Assembly: GCA_028285205.1 (NCBI GenBank)
Contig: JANQQA010000222.1
Location: 1-33,991 of the forward strand
Reading direction: 5' to 3'
Length of the DNA stretch: 33,991 nt
From: Bythopirellula sp.
GTDB lineage: Bacteria > Planctomycetota > Planctomycetia > Pirellulales > Lacipirellulaceae
This document shows positions 1 through 7,424 of this stretch, piece by piece. The notes beneath the pieces are model-generated. The model worked only from the letters and a program-made list of their open reading frames with translations. It was not told the DNA's origin and searched no databases. The number at the start of each line of letters is the position of its first letter. The first letter of the stretch is position 1. The position numbers and the translations under genes were made by a program.

Positions 1-2
1 TT

Positions 3-1250
3 CGGCGTGAGCCCAACAACGTCGCTGCCCACAACTCGCTAAGCTACTACTACGGCATCGCTCCAGATCCGCAGGCTATCGTCGCCCGACTCGAAGAGCG
101 GCTGCGTGAGTCGCCCGGCGACACAGCTACGCTCTACTGCTTGGGACTCGCCTGTTCAGCGATGGGAGACGATGAGAAATCGATTCAACATTTCGAATCC
201 GCCCTGAATATTAATGACGACTACCACATTGCTCGCTACCAGTATGCCGTCGCGCTATTGGCCGTCGGTCGGGTCGAACCAGCGATTGAGGCCTTGGAAC
301 AAGTCATCGAGGCGGAGCCGGATCTGCCGAATGCGCATGCAGCTTTAGGCATTGCGCTCAAGAAGGCCGGTCGAGTGGAGCAGGCTGTTGAGGCTTTGGA
401 GAGATCAGTCCAACTCGCGCCGAAACTGGCCGAAAACCATGAACAACTCGGTATGCTCCACGCCGAGCTCGGCAATTGGACCGAGGCTGAGAAGCAGTTT
501 CGTTTCATGGTCGAATCAGGTCACCGTACAACTAAGACGTTGGTCAATCTCGGCGTGGCCATGCAAAAGCAGGGGCGGCTCGAAGACGCGATTGAAACTA
601 TGGAGCAGGCACTTCAAATCGAAAAGAACTCCTGGCAATTGCATGCAAACATGGCTGCGTTGCAGATTGAACACAAGGACGCGAATGCGGCGATTCACCA
701 CTACCAGCAGGCGCTGCGGATCAAGCCCGATGCATGGGCTGTGAGAATGAAGTACGGAGAGTTGTGGCAGTTGGTCGGCGAGCCGGGTAAGGCCGCCGAT
801 CAGTTTGTCGAGGTTGCCGCGTCGAACCCCGAAGCTGCTGATGTGCATTTGAAGGCGGCACAGACACTGAAGACTGCGGGTCGTTTCGACGAAGCAATCG
901 CGCATTATGAGTTGGCAGCCCAGGTGCGGCCTAATTGGATGCCGGCGGCGGTGGGGCGTGCGTGGCTGCTGGCAACGCATCCGAGCTCGGAAGCTCGCGA
1001 TCCAACAGAGGCCCTGCGCGTCGCGCGTAGTTTTGTGGAGTCAGAGAATCCGCACCCGATCGCGCTCGATACTTTCGCGGCGGCCAGCGCAGCCAGTGGA
1101 GATTTCGAGCAAGCCGTCGACTATGCTTCGCGGGCCGTTACAGTTGCACGTTCGGCGGGTCTGAACGGTCTCGCCGATCGCATCCAAAGCCGGCTGAACA
1201 AATACCAATCGGGGGAAGCTCACCGGGAAGAAATGGTTTCGACTGAATGA
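3..1250 (+). CDS. TPR-repeat protein, 5' end outside window
   Basis: The reading frame is open from the first bases of the window, so the gene begins upstream and only its C-terminal 415 or so residues are present. They form a run of tetratricopeptide repeats of about 34 residues with the usual pattern (A-x-x-x-L-G, G-x-x-x-x-A, P at the repeat end), for example around NAHAALGIALKKAGR and KTLVNLGVAMQKQGR. TPRs are protein-binding scaffolds. The end of the protein has a GRAWLLATHP segment followed by A-L-x-V-A-R, a C-terminal signature I associate with planctomycete TPR proteins. A TTG at 141 could be taken as a start, but coding-type sequence continues upstream of it. The gene converges on the VWA gene with 63 bp between. 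Specific function is unknown. Confidence 0.85.
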   Translation, partial: RREPNNVAAHNSLSYYYGIAPDPQAIVARLEERLRESPGDTATLYCLGLACSAMGDDEKSIQHFESALNINDDYHIARYQYAVALLAVGRVEPAIEALEQVIEAEPDLPNAHAALGIALKKAGRVEQAVEALERSVQLAPKLAENHEQLGMLHAELGNWTEAEKQFRFMVESGHRTTKTLVNLGVAMQKQGRLEDAIETMEQALQIEKNSWQLHANMAALQIEHKDANAAIHHYQQALRIKPDAWAVRMKYGELWQLVGEPGKAADQFVEVAASNPEAADVHLKAAQTLKTAGRFDEAIAHYELAAQVRPNWMPAAVGRAWLLATHPSSEARDPTEALRVARSFVESENPHPIALDTFAAASAASGDFEQAVDYASRAVTVARSAGLNGLADRIQSRLNKYQSGEAHREEMVSTE

Positions 1251-1313
1251 AGCAAGGCCTGTGCGGCACACTTCCCAATCGGCATCAAACCGTCGACCTC
1301 CATCACCGCCGGC

Positions 1314-2690
1314 CTAGCGCTTGCCCACCTTAATCCCCCAGACCGTTCCGGGCCGCTTGTTGTGGTAAGGTCGCTCCGTTTCACGGGCCAGCTCTTCCAT
1401 CGCTGCAGTAACTTCGATGGCCCGAAACGTACCAGTATTCGCCTGTGCTACCTGCTTCAGCCCTTCTGCAGTTTTAGAGTTTTCACCTACGCCCAATCCA
1501 AACGTATGAATTGCGTAGGAACGTCCGGTCGGGTTCAGTAGCAAGTTTTTCTTTTTTTGTGTCGTGAACAAGTCACCGTCCGTGAGCAGGAAGACAGCTT
1601 CCGGACGAATCACGTCCGCGGCAGCTAGCGCCTCATCGATCGCATTGCCCACACACAATTCAACCGACGCGAGCCAACGATCCAGCATCTTTCGGTTCCT
1701 GTCATTGGAACGCACGAACTTCCGCACACCCTGCGGATAAAAGAGTGGATAGACCGTGTCGCTATAAAATATGACGTAGAACTCTTGCTTGGCGTCCAAT
1801 CCACTTACGCTTCGCTTGAGTTCGCTTACCAGTGCTTCGAATTTTCCGTCCTTTCGCATGCCCCCGGAGTTATCGAGCATGTACAGGATGCGTCGGGCTT
1901 TGACTTCCGTGCCGAAAAACTTCGCCATGCCCGCACCTGTACCTTCACCCACAGCGCTATCCATTCCTGTAAGGCCCGCGGCTGATTCGCCGAATAGATC
2001 ACTCAATTCGGAGAGGTCGGTGGAAAGCTCTGCAGGGGGCGATGCGTTGGTCGGCGCTTCGGCGATTGCTGGCTCTTCGATCAGCGTGTCACTCAGCAAG
2101 TCCTCTAGCGGCGCCGGATCGGGCTCGCTGAGCATTTCGTCGAGCGTATCGAGTTCTTCGCTGGGATCGATTTCGAAGTCTTCGAAGTCTTCGACCGGCT
2201 CGTAGGCAGGAGCAAATGCGTAGAGTTCCAATTCTTCTTTCTGCGGAATCACCAGCGACGTTAACGCGAGAATGGCCAGCACCACGATATGAGCTGTCAA
2301 ACTAGTCAGCCACCCACGAGATTCGCGGGCGACGCGCCGGACGACGTTGCCTGATTGTGTCTCACCGTCTGCTGGTTCGAGCACGATGGGCATCGAAGCC
2401 GCATTTTCGGCTACATCCGCCGTTGACTCGAACTGCCCGACGAGAATACCCTCCGGAACCTCTGCACCCGTCGGATCCGAGGTTCGGTTCGAGAGAGGTC
2501 GCTCCACGATCTGGTCGTCAGCAGAGGCCTGCGAATCCAGCGGTGATGTTGACTCAAGACGGGCGGAGTTGCCAGCGGTGACATCAATCTCAAAAGTCTC
2601 AAGAGTTTCCGGAGGCGGTGCATCACGTGGGCCATCTTTTGGGCCTTCACGTGTGCTAGCATCGTCTTGTCTTGGCAAATCTGGAGTCAT
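1314..2690 (-). CDS. Membrane-anchored VWA-domain protein
   Basis: The protein has about 458 residues. It has a long polar N-terminal part (1-125), one transmembrane segment at about 128-148 (LTAHIVVLAILALTSLVI), a strongly acidic linker (about 150-235) and a C-terminal von Willebrand factor A domain (about 267-440). The VWA metal site (MIDAS) is only partly kept: the first motif reads D-N-S-G-G where D-x-S-x-S is usual, and the late L-L-T-D-G motif is present. VWA domains bind protein partners, often through a metal ion. The ATG at 2690 is preferred to a TTG three codons upstream; neither has a good ribosome-binding site. The gene stands alone, divergent from the halogenase-like gene. The partner is unknown. 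Confidence 0.85.
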   Translation of the reverse strand: MTPDLPRQDDASTREGPKDGPRDAPPPETLETFEIDVTAGNSARLESTSPLDSQASADDQIVERPLSNRTSDPTGAEVPEGILVGQFESTADVAENAASMPIVLEPADGETQSGNVVRRVARESRGWLTSLTAHIVVLAILALTSLVIPQKEELELYAFAPAYEPVEDFEDFEIDPSEELDTLDEMLSEPDPAPLEDLLSDTLIEEPAIAEAPTNASPPAELSTDLSELSDLFGESAAGLTGMDSAVGEGTGAGMAKFFGTEVKARRILYMLDNSGGMRKDGKFEALVSELKRSVSGLDAKQEFYVIFYSDTVYPLFYPQGVRKFVRSNDRNRKMLDRWLASVELCVGNAIDEALAAADVIRPEAVFLLTDGDLFTTQKKKNLLLNPTGRSYAIHTFGLGVGENSKTAEGLKQVAQANTGTFRAIEVTAAMEELARETERPYHNKRPGTVWGIKVGKR

Positions 2691-2998
2691 GGAAGACAAC
2701 CCGAAACAACCGCGTGAGAACGTGACCAGTCGGCAATCCCTACACTACCAACCTATCGATTTTAGCATGGCCGGAGGCGAAACCAAAAGACGCTAGCAGA
2801 TTGAGGCAGCGGACGCGAGTCGCGGCTGGGGCGACGTGCGTTGTAGCTAGCACAGTGATAGACGCGACGTCAGTAGAGACCAAGGCGAGGGTGATAGCAT
2901 CACTTTCACTGATCTCATGCTGGCATGGTTGCCGATAAATATGCGTAATCTGCGCGATTTATGTCGCCCCCGCCTTTCGCTTCCCCCCGCGAGCAGTC
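2691..2998. other. Divergent intergenic region (308 bp)
   Basis: This stretch separates the divergent VWA and halogenase-like genes and should contain both promoters. I see no convincing small gene. It holds the inverted repeat listed separately, plus further TGAT/ATCA half-site-like words around 2854-2860 and 2908-2914. No clear sigma-70 promoter could be picked out on either strand. Confidence 0.5.
2891..2903. promoter_or_regulatory. Operator-like palindrome
   Basis: A perfect 5-bp inverted repeat, GTGAT-AGC-ATCAC, lies about 95 bp upstream of the halogenase-like start. It has the size and symmetry of a dimeric regulator site. A 13-bp palindrome can occur by chance, so this is a weak call. 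Confidence 0.25.
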
Positions 2999-4105
2999 AT
3001 GAATCTCCACCCCAAAGTAAGGCCGCTATGGCAGCGCGTGCTGATTCTGCCAGCATTGGCCGCTCTGTTGTGCTACAAAGCACTGAGATTACCGAGAAGC
3101 ATATTACCGCGTGCGCTGCGGTCGATCGTCACGCATTGGGACTACTCAATGTTCTGGGTGCTGATCAGGTCTGGTATCACCAGAGCGTATATCGACCAGC
3201 CGTGCGAATTCAAGCTTCCACCTTCACACGAACCCAAGGTGTTGGTCGAACCTGACCATCAACTCAGCACAGGGCAGATAAAGCAGTTTTGCGAGGACGG
3301 CTTCATTGGTCCGTTTGACGCGTTTTCTCGCACCGAGATGGCCGACTTTCGGCAGGAGTTGCTCGCCGTCGAGTCAACGACCTCGCAGACATATGGCTTT
3401 GTGACCCCGCGCGATCGGCATCTAGAAATGCCGCGGCTCTGGAGCTATCTTTCCTCACCAGCAATCACCGACCGCGTTGCCCAGCTATTGGGGCCCGACT
3501 TGTTGTGCTGGCGTTCTCAGATTTTCTACAAGGGTCCTCACGCGCCGGCGATACAATTCCATCAAGCCAGCACTTTCATGGTCGAGGATTACCTTGATCC
3601 GGCGATCTTTCCACCCAACCGGGATGAGATCTTCCAACTCACGGTTTGGGTCGCGGTGGACGATGCCACGCCCGAGAATGGCTGCCTTCAGTTTGTGCGT
3701 GGCTCTCACGAGCGGATGTGCACGATCAAGTTCGGCGGCGAAGATGGTTTCTACAACGCGAACTTCTCGTTGGAGTTTGATCGCGACCCCGATCGAATCG
3801 CTACTGTGCCAGTGCAAGCAGGGCAGTTTCTGATCTTCGCAGAAAGGTGCATTCACGGATCGCCGCCAAACTCTACCGATCGACATCGGTTGGCATTCAA
3901 CATGCGAGTGATTCCGACCAATGTGCCAGTTTACACCGACAAGGAAAAGTACCGCTCCGTCTATAACGGCGGGAAGTACTACCTCAACAACTGGGGCGTG
4001 ACCGTTTTACGCGGGGAAGATCGCTATCAGCTCAGCCGGACGGTCGACATCGAGCGTCGACACGCTGAGTTACCATGCGCTCAGCCACGTCGACTTGCGG
4101 CATAA
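2999..4105 (+). CDS. PhyH-type Fe(II)/2OG enzyme, halogenase-like (HxA)
   Basis: This 368-residue protein belongs to the phytanoyl-CoA dioxygenase superfamily of non-heme Fe(II)/2-oxoglutarate enzymes. The first metal motif reads F-H188-Q-A190-S-T-F: Ala sits where hydroxylases carry the Asp/Glu ligand. The distal His is H286 (C-I-H-G-S), and R297 and R303 lie where the 2-oxoglutarate- and chloride-region arginines are expected. The segments T-V-W-V-A-V, E-N-G-C-L-Q-F, Q-A-G-Q-F-L-I-F and Y-N-G-G-K align by eye with what I recall of SyrB2. In that family HxA opens a chloride site on iron. Residues 14-30 are hydrophobic and may touch the membrane. No carrier-protein or NRPS gene is nearby, so a free substrate is likely. 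The start lacks a clear ribosome-binding site and could be moved. An SDR gene follows 64 bp downstream. Halogenase activity is an inference; the fold assignment is firm. Confidence 0.85.
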   Translation: MNLHPKVRPLWQRVLILPALAALLCYKALRLPRSILPRALRSIVTHWDYSMFWVLIRSGITRAYIDQPCEFKLPPSHEPKVLVEPDHQLSTGQIKQFCEDGFIGPFDAFSRTEMADFRQELLAVESTTSQTYGFVTPRDRHLEMPRLWSYLSSPAITDRVAQLLGPDLLCWRSQIFYKGPHAPAIQFHQASTFMVEDYLDPAIFPPNRDEIFQLTVWVAVDDATPENGCLQFVRGSHERMCTIKFGGEDGFYNANFSLEFDRDPDRIATVPVQAGQFLIFAERCIHGSPPNSTDRHRLAFNMRVIPTNVPVYTDKEKYRSVYNGGKYYLNNWGVTVLRGEDRYQLSRTVDIERRHAELPCAQPRRLAA

Positions 4106-4169
4106 CGGCGTTTCAAGTACAAGCACATCCTCCAGATGTATCCTCAGGCAACTCTTCTTGGGGTGAGCC

Positions 4170-5021
4170 ATGCAATCGCTCCGCAATAAGACTGCACTAG
4201 TCACCGGCGCTGCCTCAGGCATTGGCCGAGCGCTGGCACTGCAACTGTCGCGTGAAGGTACCGATCTCTACCTGCTTGACGTCGATCAAGTCGGATTGGT
4301 CGATGTCGTTGCCGCCGTCAAACACGAGGGTGTCGACGCGATCGGTCGACACTGCGACGTGAGCGATTCGCGACAGATCGACTCCAGCGTCGCTCACATT
4401 CTCGACCGGTGGGGCGCAATTGATTTGTTGGTGAATAACGCCGGCATCACTTACTACGGCCAGACCGAGCAAATGAGCGCTGAGCATTGCGAGCGGTTGC
4501 TCTCGATCAACCTGCACGCGCCGATTCACTTCACCCGTGAGCTGTTGCCCACGATGCTCCAGCGACCAGAGGCACACGTGCTGAACATCGCCAGCTTCTA
4601 CGGACTCATTGGCACGCGTCGGCTGGCGGCATACACAGCAAGCAAATTCGGTCTAGTTGGATTTAGCGAATCGCTCCGCGCCGAGTACGGCAGAGCGGGT
4701 CTGGGGGTCACGGCAATGTGTCCCGGTTTTGTCGACACCAACCTCTTCGCCACAGCGCCACTAGGAGCCGACCGGCAACAGCACAAGACGCCGCCACGCT
4801 GGATGCTCACGACGCCCGAGAAGATCGCCGCCCGCGCGATCAAGGCCGTCTACCGCAACGAGGCGCAAGTTGTGATGCAACCGTACGCCAAGCTCGCACA
4901 TCTGGGTAAACGATTCGTCCCCGGTCTACTCGATTGGGCGAATCATCTGAGTCGCAAAAAACCCAAGCAGGCGGCTGGGGACTTGCAGCGCGATTCTGCG
5001 GGTGAGCGGCGAGCAGCCTAA
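4170..5021 (+). CDS. Short-chain dehydrogenase/reductase (SDR)
   Basis: This 283-residue classical SDR interconverts an alcohol and a ketone using NAD(P)(H). The nucleotide motif T-G-A-A-S-G-I-G is at 12-19, N-N-A-G at 89-92, and the catalytic tetrad is N114, S142, Y155 and K159 (Y-T-A-S-K). An acidic Asp-37 at the end of strand 2 (L-L-D-V-D) suggests NAD(H) over NADP(H), by the general SDR rule. The C-terminal 40 residues are longer than a minimal SDR and rich in basic residues. A GGGGTGA ribosome-binding site lies just before the ATG. The 64-bp gap from the halogenase-like gene and shared strand suggest co-transcription, possibly acting on the same substrate. Substrate is not deducible. Confidence 0.92.
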   Translation: MQSLRNKTALVTGAASGIGRALALQLSREGTDLYLLDVDQVGLVDVVAAVKHEGVDAIGRHCDVSDSRQIDSSVAHILDRWGAIDLLVNNAGITYYGQTEQMSAEHCERLLSINLHAPIHFTRELLPTMLQRPEAHVLNIASFYGLIGTRRLAAYTASKFGLVGFSESLRAEYGRAGLGVTAMCPGFVDTNLFATAPLGADRQQHKTPPRWMLTTPEKIAARAIKAVYRNEAQVVMQPYAKLAHLGKRFVPGLLDWANHLSRKKPKQAAGDLQRDSAGERRAA

Positions 5022-5172
5022 CTGATGCTTGCTGTTGGGTTTTGCAGCTACTGCGCGACGTGGCCAGTTGTACCGCTATGCGTACGCGTCCAAAAAGTCG
5101 CCCCACGGCCGATCCTCTTTTGCTAGAATGCTGATCCAACGGTTCAGCTACCTGCACTTTGGGAGGACAATT

Positions 5173-6645
5173 ATGCCGCGGAAACTGATCACTGTCTTGT
5201 TTGCTCTACTCATCGCATGTACGACGACATCACAATTACTGGCCCAAGGCGCCGCTGTCGTCGAAGCGCCGGCGACGTCCGCGCTGAAGCTGGCTTCGGT
5301 CTTCACCGATCATATGGTGCTACAGCGTGATCGCGAGATTCCGGTGTGGGGAATGGCCAGTCCCGGTGAGACCGTTAGTGTGCAACTAGACGGAAAAAGC
5401 CGCGAAGTGATAGCCGATGAAGATGGCAAATGGCGAGTCGATTTCGCGCCGCTCGCCGCCGGCGGGCCGCTGGAGATGACCGTGCGAACCGAGGGGTCGG
5501 TTCTCAATTTGACGGACATTCTCGTCGGTGAGGTATGGGTTGCCTCGGGCCAGTCCAACATGGCGTGGACCGTTAAACGCTCAGCCAACCCTGAGGAGGA
5601 AATCGCCGCCGCCAATTGGCCCAAAATCCGCTTGCTGACTGTGTCGCGGATCGCGCTTCCGCAACCGATGGACGAGTTTAGATCGTTCGGCTGGCAAGTC
5701 TGTAGTCCCGAAACGATCGAGAACTTCTCGGCGGTAGCGTACTACTTCGGTCGCGAGCTGCATCAGAAACTTGATGTGCCGATTGGCCTGATCAACACGA
5801 ACTACGGTGGCACGCCGATGGAGGCGTGGACGAGTCGCGACGCGCTCGCTTCGAGGCCAACCTTCGTCAAGGATGCGAGCATCGCAGAGGCTGCCCTCGA
5901 TACCAAAGAAAAACTGCCTAGTGGCCATCCCAGCGGCCTGTTCAACGCGATGATTCATCCAGTGATTCCTTATGCCATCCGTGGTGCGATTTGGTATCAA
6001 GGGGAGTCGAACGCCAAGCGCGAAGACAAGCCTCACTACCATGAACTCTCGGAGTTGATGATCGCCGATTGGCGCGAGCGCTGGGGCCAGGGCGATTTCC
6101 CGTTTCTCCTGGTACAACTCGCTGGCTGGAAGCCCGACGCACCCAACTGGCCAGCCCTCCGCGAAGCTCAACATCTGACGACGTTGACGATGCCCAACGT
6201 TGCGATGGCAGTTGCCACGGACCTCGGCGACGTGGCTGACATTCATCCTCGCAACAAGCAGGATGTCGGTAAGCGTCTCTCGGTTGCTGCACGAGCGCTC
6301 GCATACGGCGAGAATCTCGTCTATCGCGGACCGACGTACAAGCGGATGGTCGCCAAAGACGGTCGTTGCTCGATTAGCTTCGACGCGATTGCCGACGGCT
6401 TGCAAGTTGGCCAAGGGGGAGCCGACGCCGATGGGCCAGCCGAGCTGAAGGGTTTTGAAGTCGCTGGTGCCGATCGTATGTTTGTACCGGCAAAGGCGAA
6501 GATTCAGGGTGATCAGGTGATTGTTTCTAGTGGGGACGTGGCCGACCCGATCGCGGTGCGCTACAACTGGTCAGGTTGGACCGTCGGAAACCTCTACAAC
6601 TCCGTCGGCCTGCCCGCACCGCCGTTCCGCACGGATCGGTTCTGA
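5173..6645 (+). CDS. Secreted sialate O-acetylesterase
   Basis: The 490-residue product is an SGNH/SASA-family esterase that removes O-acetyl groups from sialic acid or related acetylated sugars in the cell envelope or outside it. The N-terminal signal peptide (about 1-25, ending near L-L-A-Q-G) is followed by a beta-rich part, then G-Q-S-N-M with catalytic Ser128, a Q-G-E-S-N block at 276-280 and the D356-x-H358 pair (A-D-I-H-P). I chose the ATG at 5173 because a GGGAGGA ribosome-binding site precedes it by 5 bp and the signal peptide starts there; the frame is open further upstream without coding character. In planctomycetes such enzymes accompany polysaccharide degradation. The next gene starts 5 bp after its stop, which implies coupling. 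Confidence 0.93.
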   Translation: MPRKLITVLFALLIACTTTSQLLAQGAAVVEAPATSALKLASVFTDHMVLQRDREIPVWGMASPGETVSVQLDGKSREVIADEDGKWRVDFAPLAAGGPLEMTVRTEGSVLNLTDILVGEVWVASGQSNMAWTVKRSANPEEEIAAANWPKIRLLTVSRIALPQPMDEFRSFGWQVCSPETIENFSAVAYYFGRELHQKLDVPIGLINTNYGGTPMEAWTSRDALASRPTFVKDASIAEAALDTKEKLPSGHPSGLFNAMIHPVIPYAIRGAIWYQGESNAKREDKPHYHELSELMIADWRERWGQGDFPFLLVQLAGWKPDAPNWPALREAQHLTTLTMPNVAMAVATDLGDVADIHPRNKQDVGKRLSVAARALAYGENLVYRGPTYKRMVAKDGRCSISFDAIADGLQVGQGGADADGPAELKGFEVAGADRMFVPAKAKIQGDQVIVSSGDVADPIAVRYNWSGWTVGNLYNSVGLPAPPFRTDRF

Positions 6646-6650
6646 GCGTG

Positions 6651-7385
6651 ATGCGGCTGCGAGTCGTCACCTACAACATCCACAAAGGCATTGGCGGCGT
6701 GGATCGCAAATATCGCCTGGAGCGCGTGATCGAAACGCTCGCGCACTTCGATGCCGACATCGTATGTCTGCAAGAAGTCGACGACGGTGTGCGGCGTTCC
6801 CGATTCCAACAGCAGGCCGAAGTGCTCGCTGAGCGTCTTGCGCTGCCGAACGTCGCGTTCCAGCGAAATGTGAAGCTCAAACAGGGCGCCTACGGCAACG
6901 CCATTCTCAGCCGGTTTAAGCTTTCCGACGTCACGCATGTCGATCTGCGGATTCCGCTCAAAAAGAATCGCAGGGCACTGTTGGCACACAGTCTCGTGCG
7001 AGGCGAGAATCACCGGCATCGGGTACTCGTAGCGAGCCTCCATCTGGGCCTGGCAGGATTCGAGAGGCAAATTCAACTGCGTCGGCTACTACAGCACCCA
7101 ATGCTGGAGCACACCTCGTCGCGTAGCGCAATCGTGTTGGGCGGCGATTATAACGACGTTTGGGGGACTCTTGGTCCTAACGTCATGCACCCGGCCGGGT
7201 TTCATAGTGCGTGTCACACAACTAAGACCTTTCCCGCAGTACTGCCGATTCGGCCGCTCGACCAAATTTTCTATCGGGGACCGATCGAGCTGAACCACGC
7301 GTTCGCAGGACGGAGCAAGGCGGCTCGGCAAGCTTCTGATCACTTGCCACTGGTCGCGGATTTTGAATTCCGCGAAGATGACTAA
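6651..7385 (+). CDS. Endonuclease/exonuclease/phosphatase-family protein
   Basis: This 244-residue metal-dependent phosphodiesterase of the EEP superfamily keeps the full active-site set: N9 (Y-N-I-H), E42 (L-Q-E-V), N83 (Y-G-N-A), H131, D166/N168 (G-G-D-Y-N-D), D204 and D230-H231 (S-D-H). The substrate could be a phospholipid head group or a nucleic acid; the motifs do not decide. The ATG at 6651 follows the esterase stop by 5 bp; a GTG at 6648 is an alternative. A cardiolipin synthase follows 39 bp later. In Escherichia coli the EEP gene ybhP likewise sits beside the cardiolipin synthase gene clsB, which favours a role in phospholipid metabolism here. Confidence 0.9.
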   Translation: MRLRVVTYNIHKGIGGVDRKYRLERVIETLAHFDADIVCLQEVDDGVRRSRFQQQAEVLAERLALPNVAFQRNVKLKQGAYGNAILSRFKLSDVTHVDLRIPLKKNRRALLAHSLVRGENHRHRVLVASLHLGLAGFERQIQLRRLLQHPMLEHTSSRSAIVLGGDYNDVWGTLGPNVMHPAGFHSACHTTKTFPAVLPIRPLDQIFYRGPIELNHAFAGRSKAARQASDHLPLVADFEFREDD

Positions 7386-7424
7386 AGGGGGCTCTTCAGG
7401 TTATCAAACAGACCAACGCCGCGA

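Noticed and set aside
5581..6414. Long minus-strand open frame (277 codons) inside the sialate esterase gene
   Set aside because: It lies fully antisense to a gene with clear catalytic motifs, has no ribosome-binding site, and its translation is Arg/His-rich without a recognisable domain.
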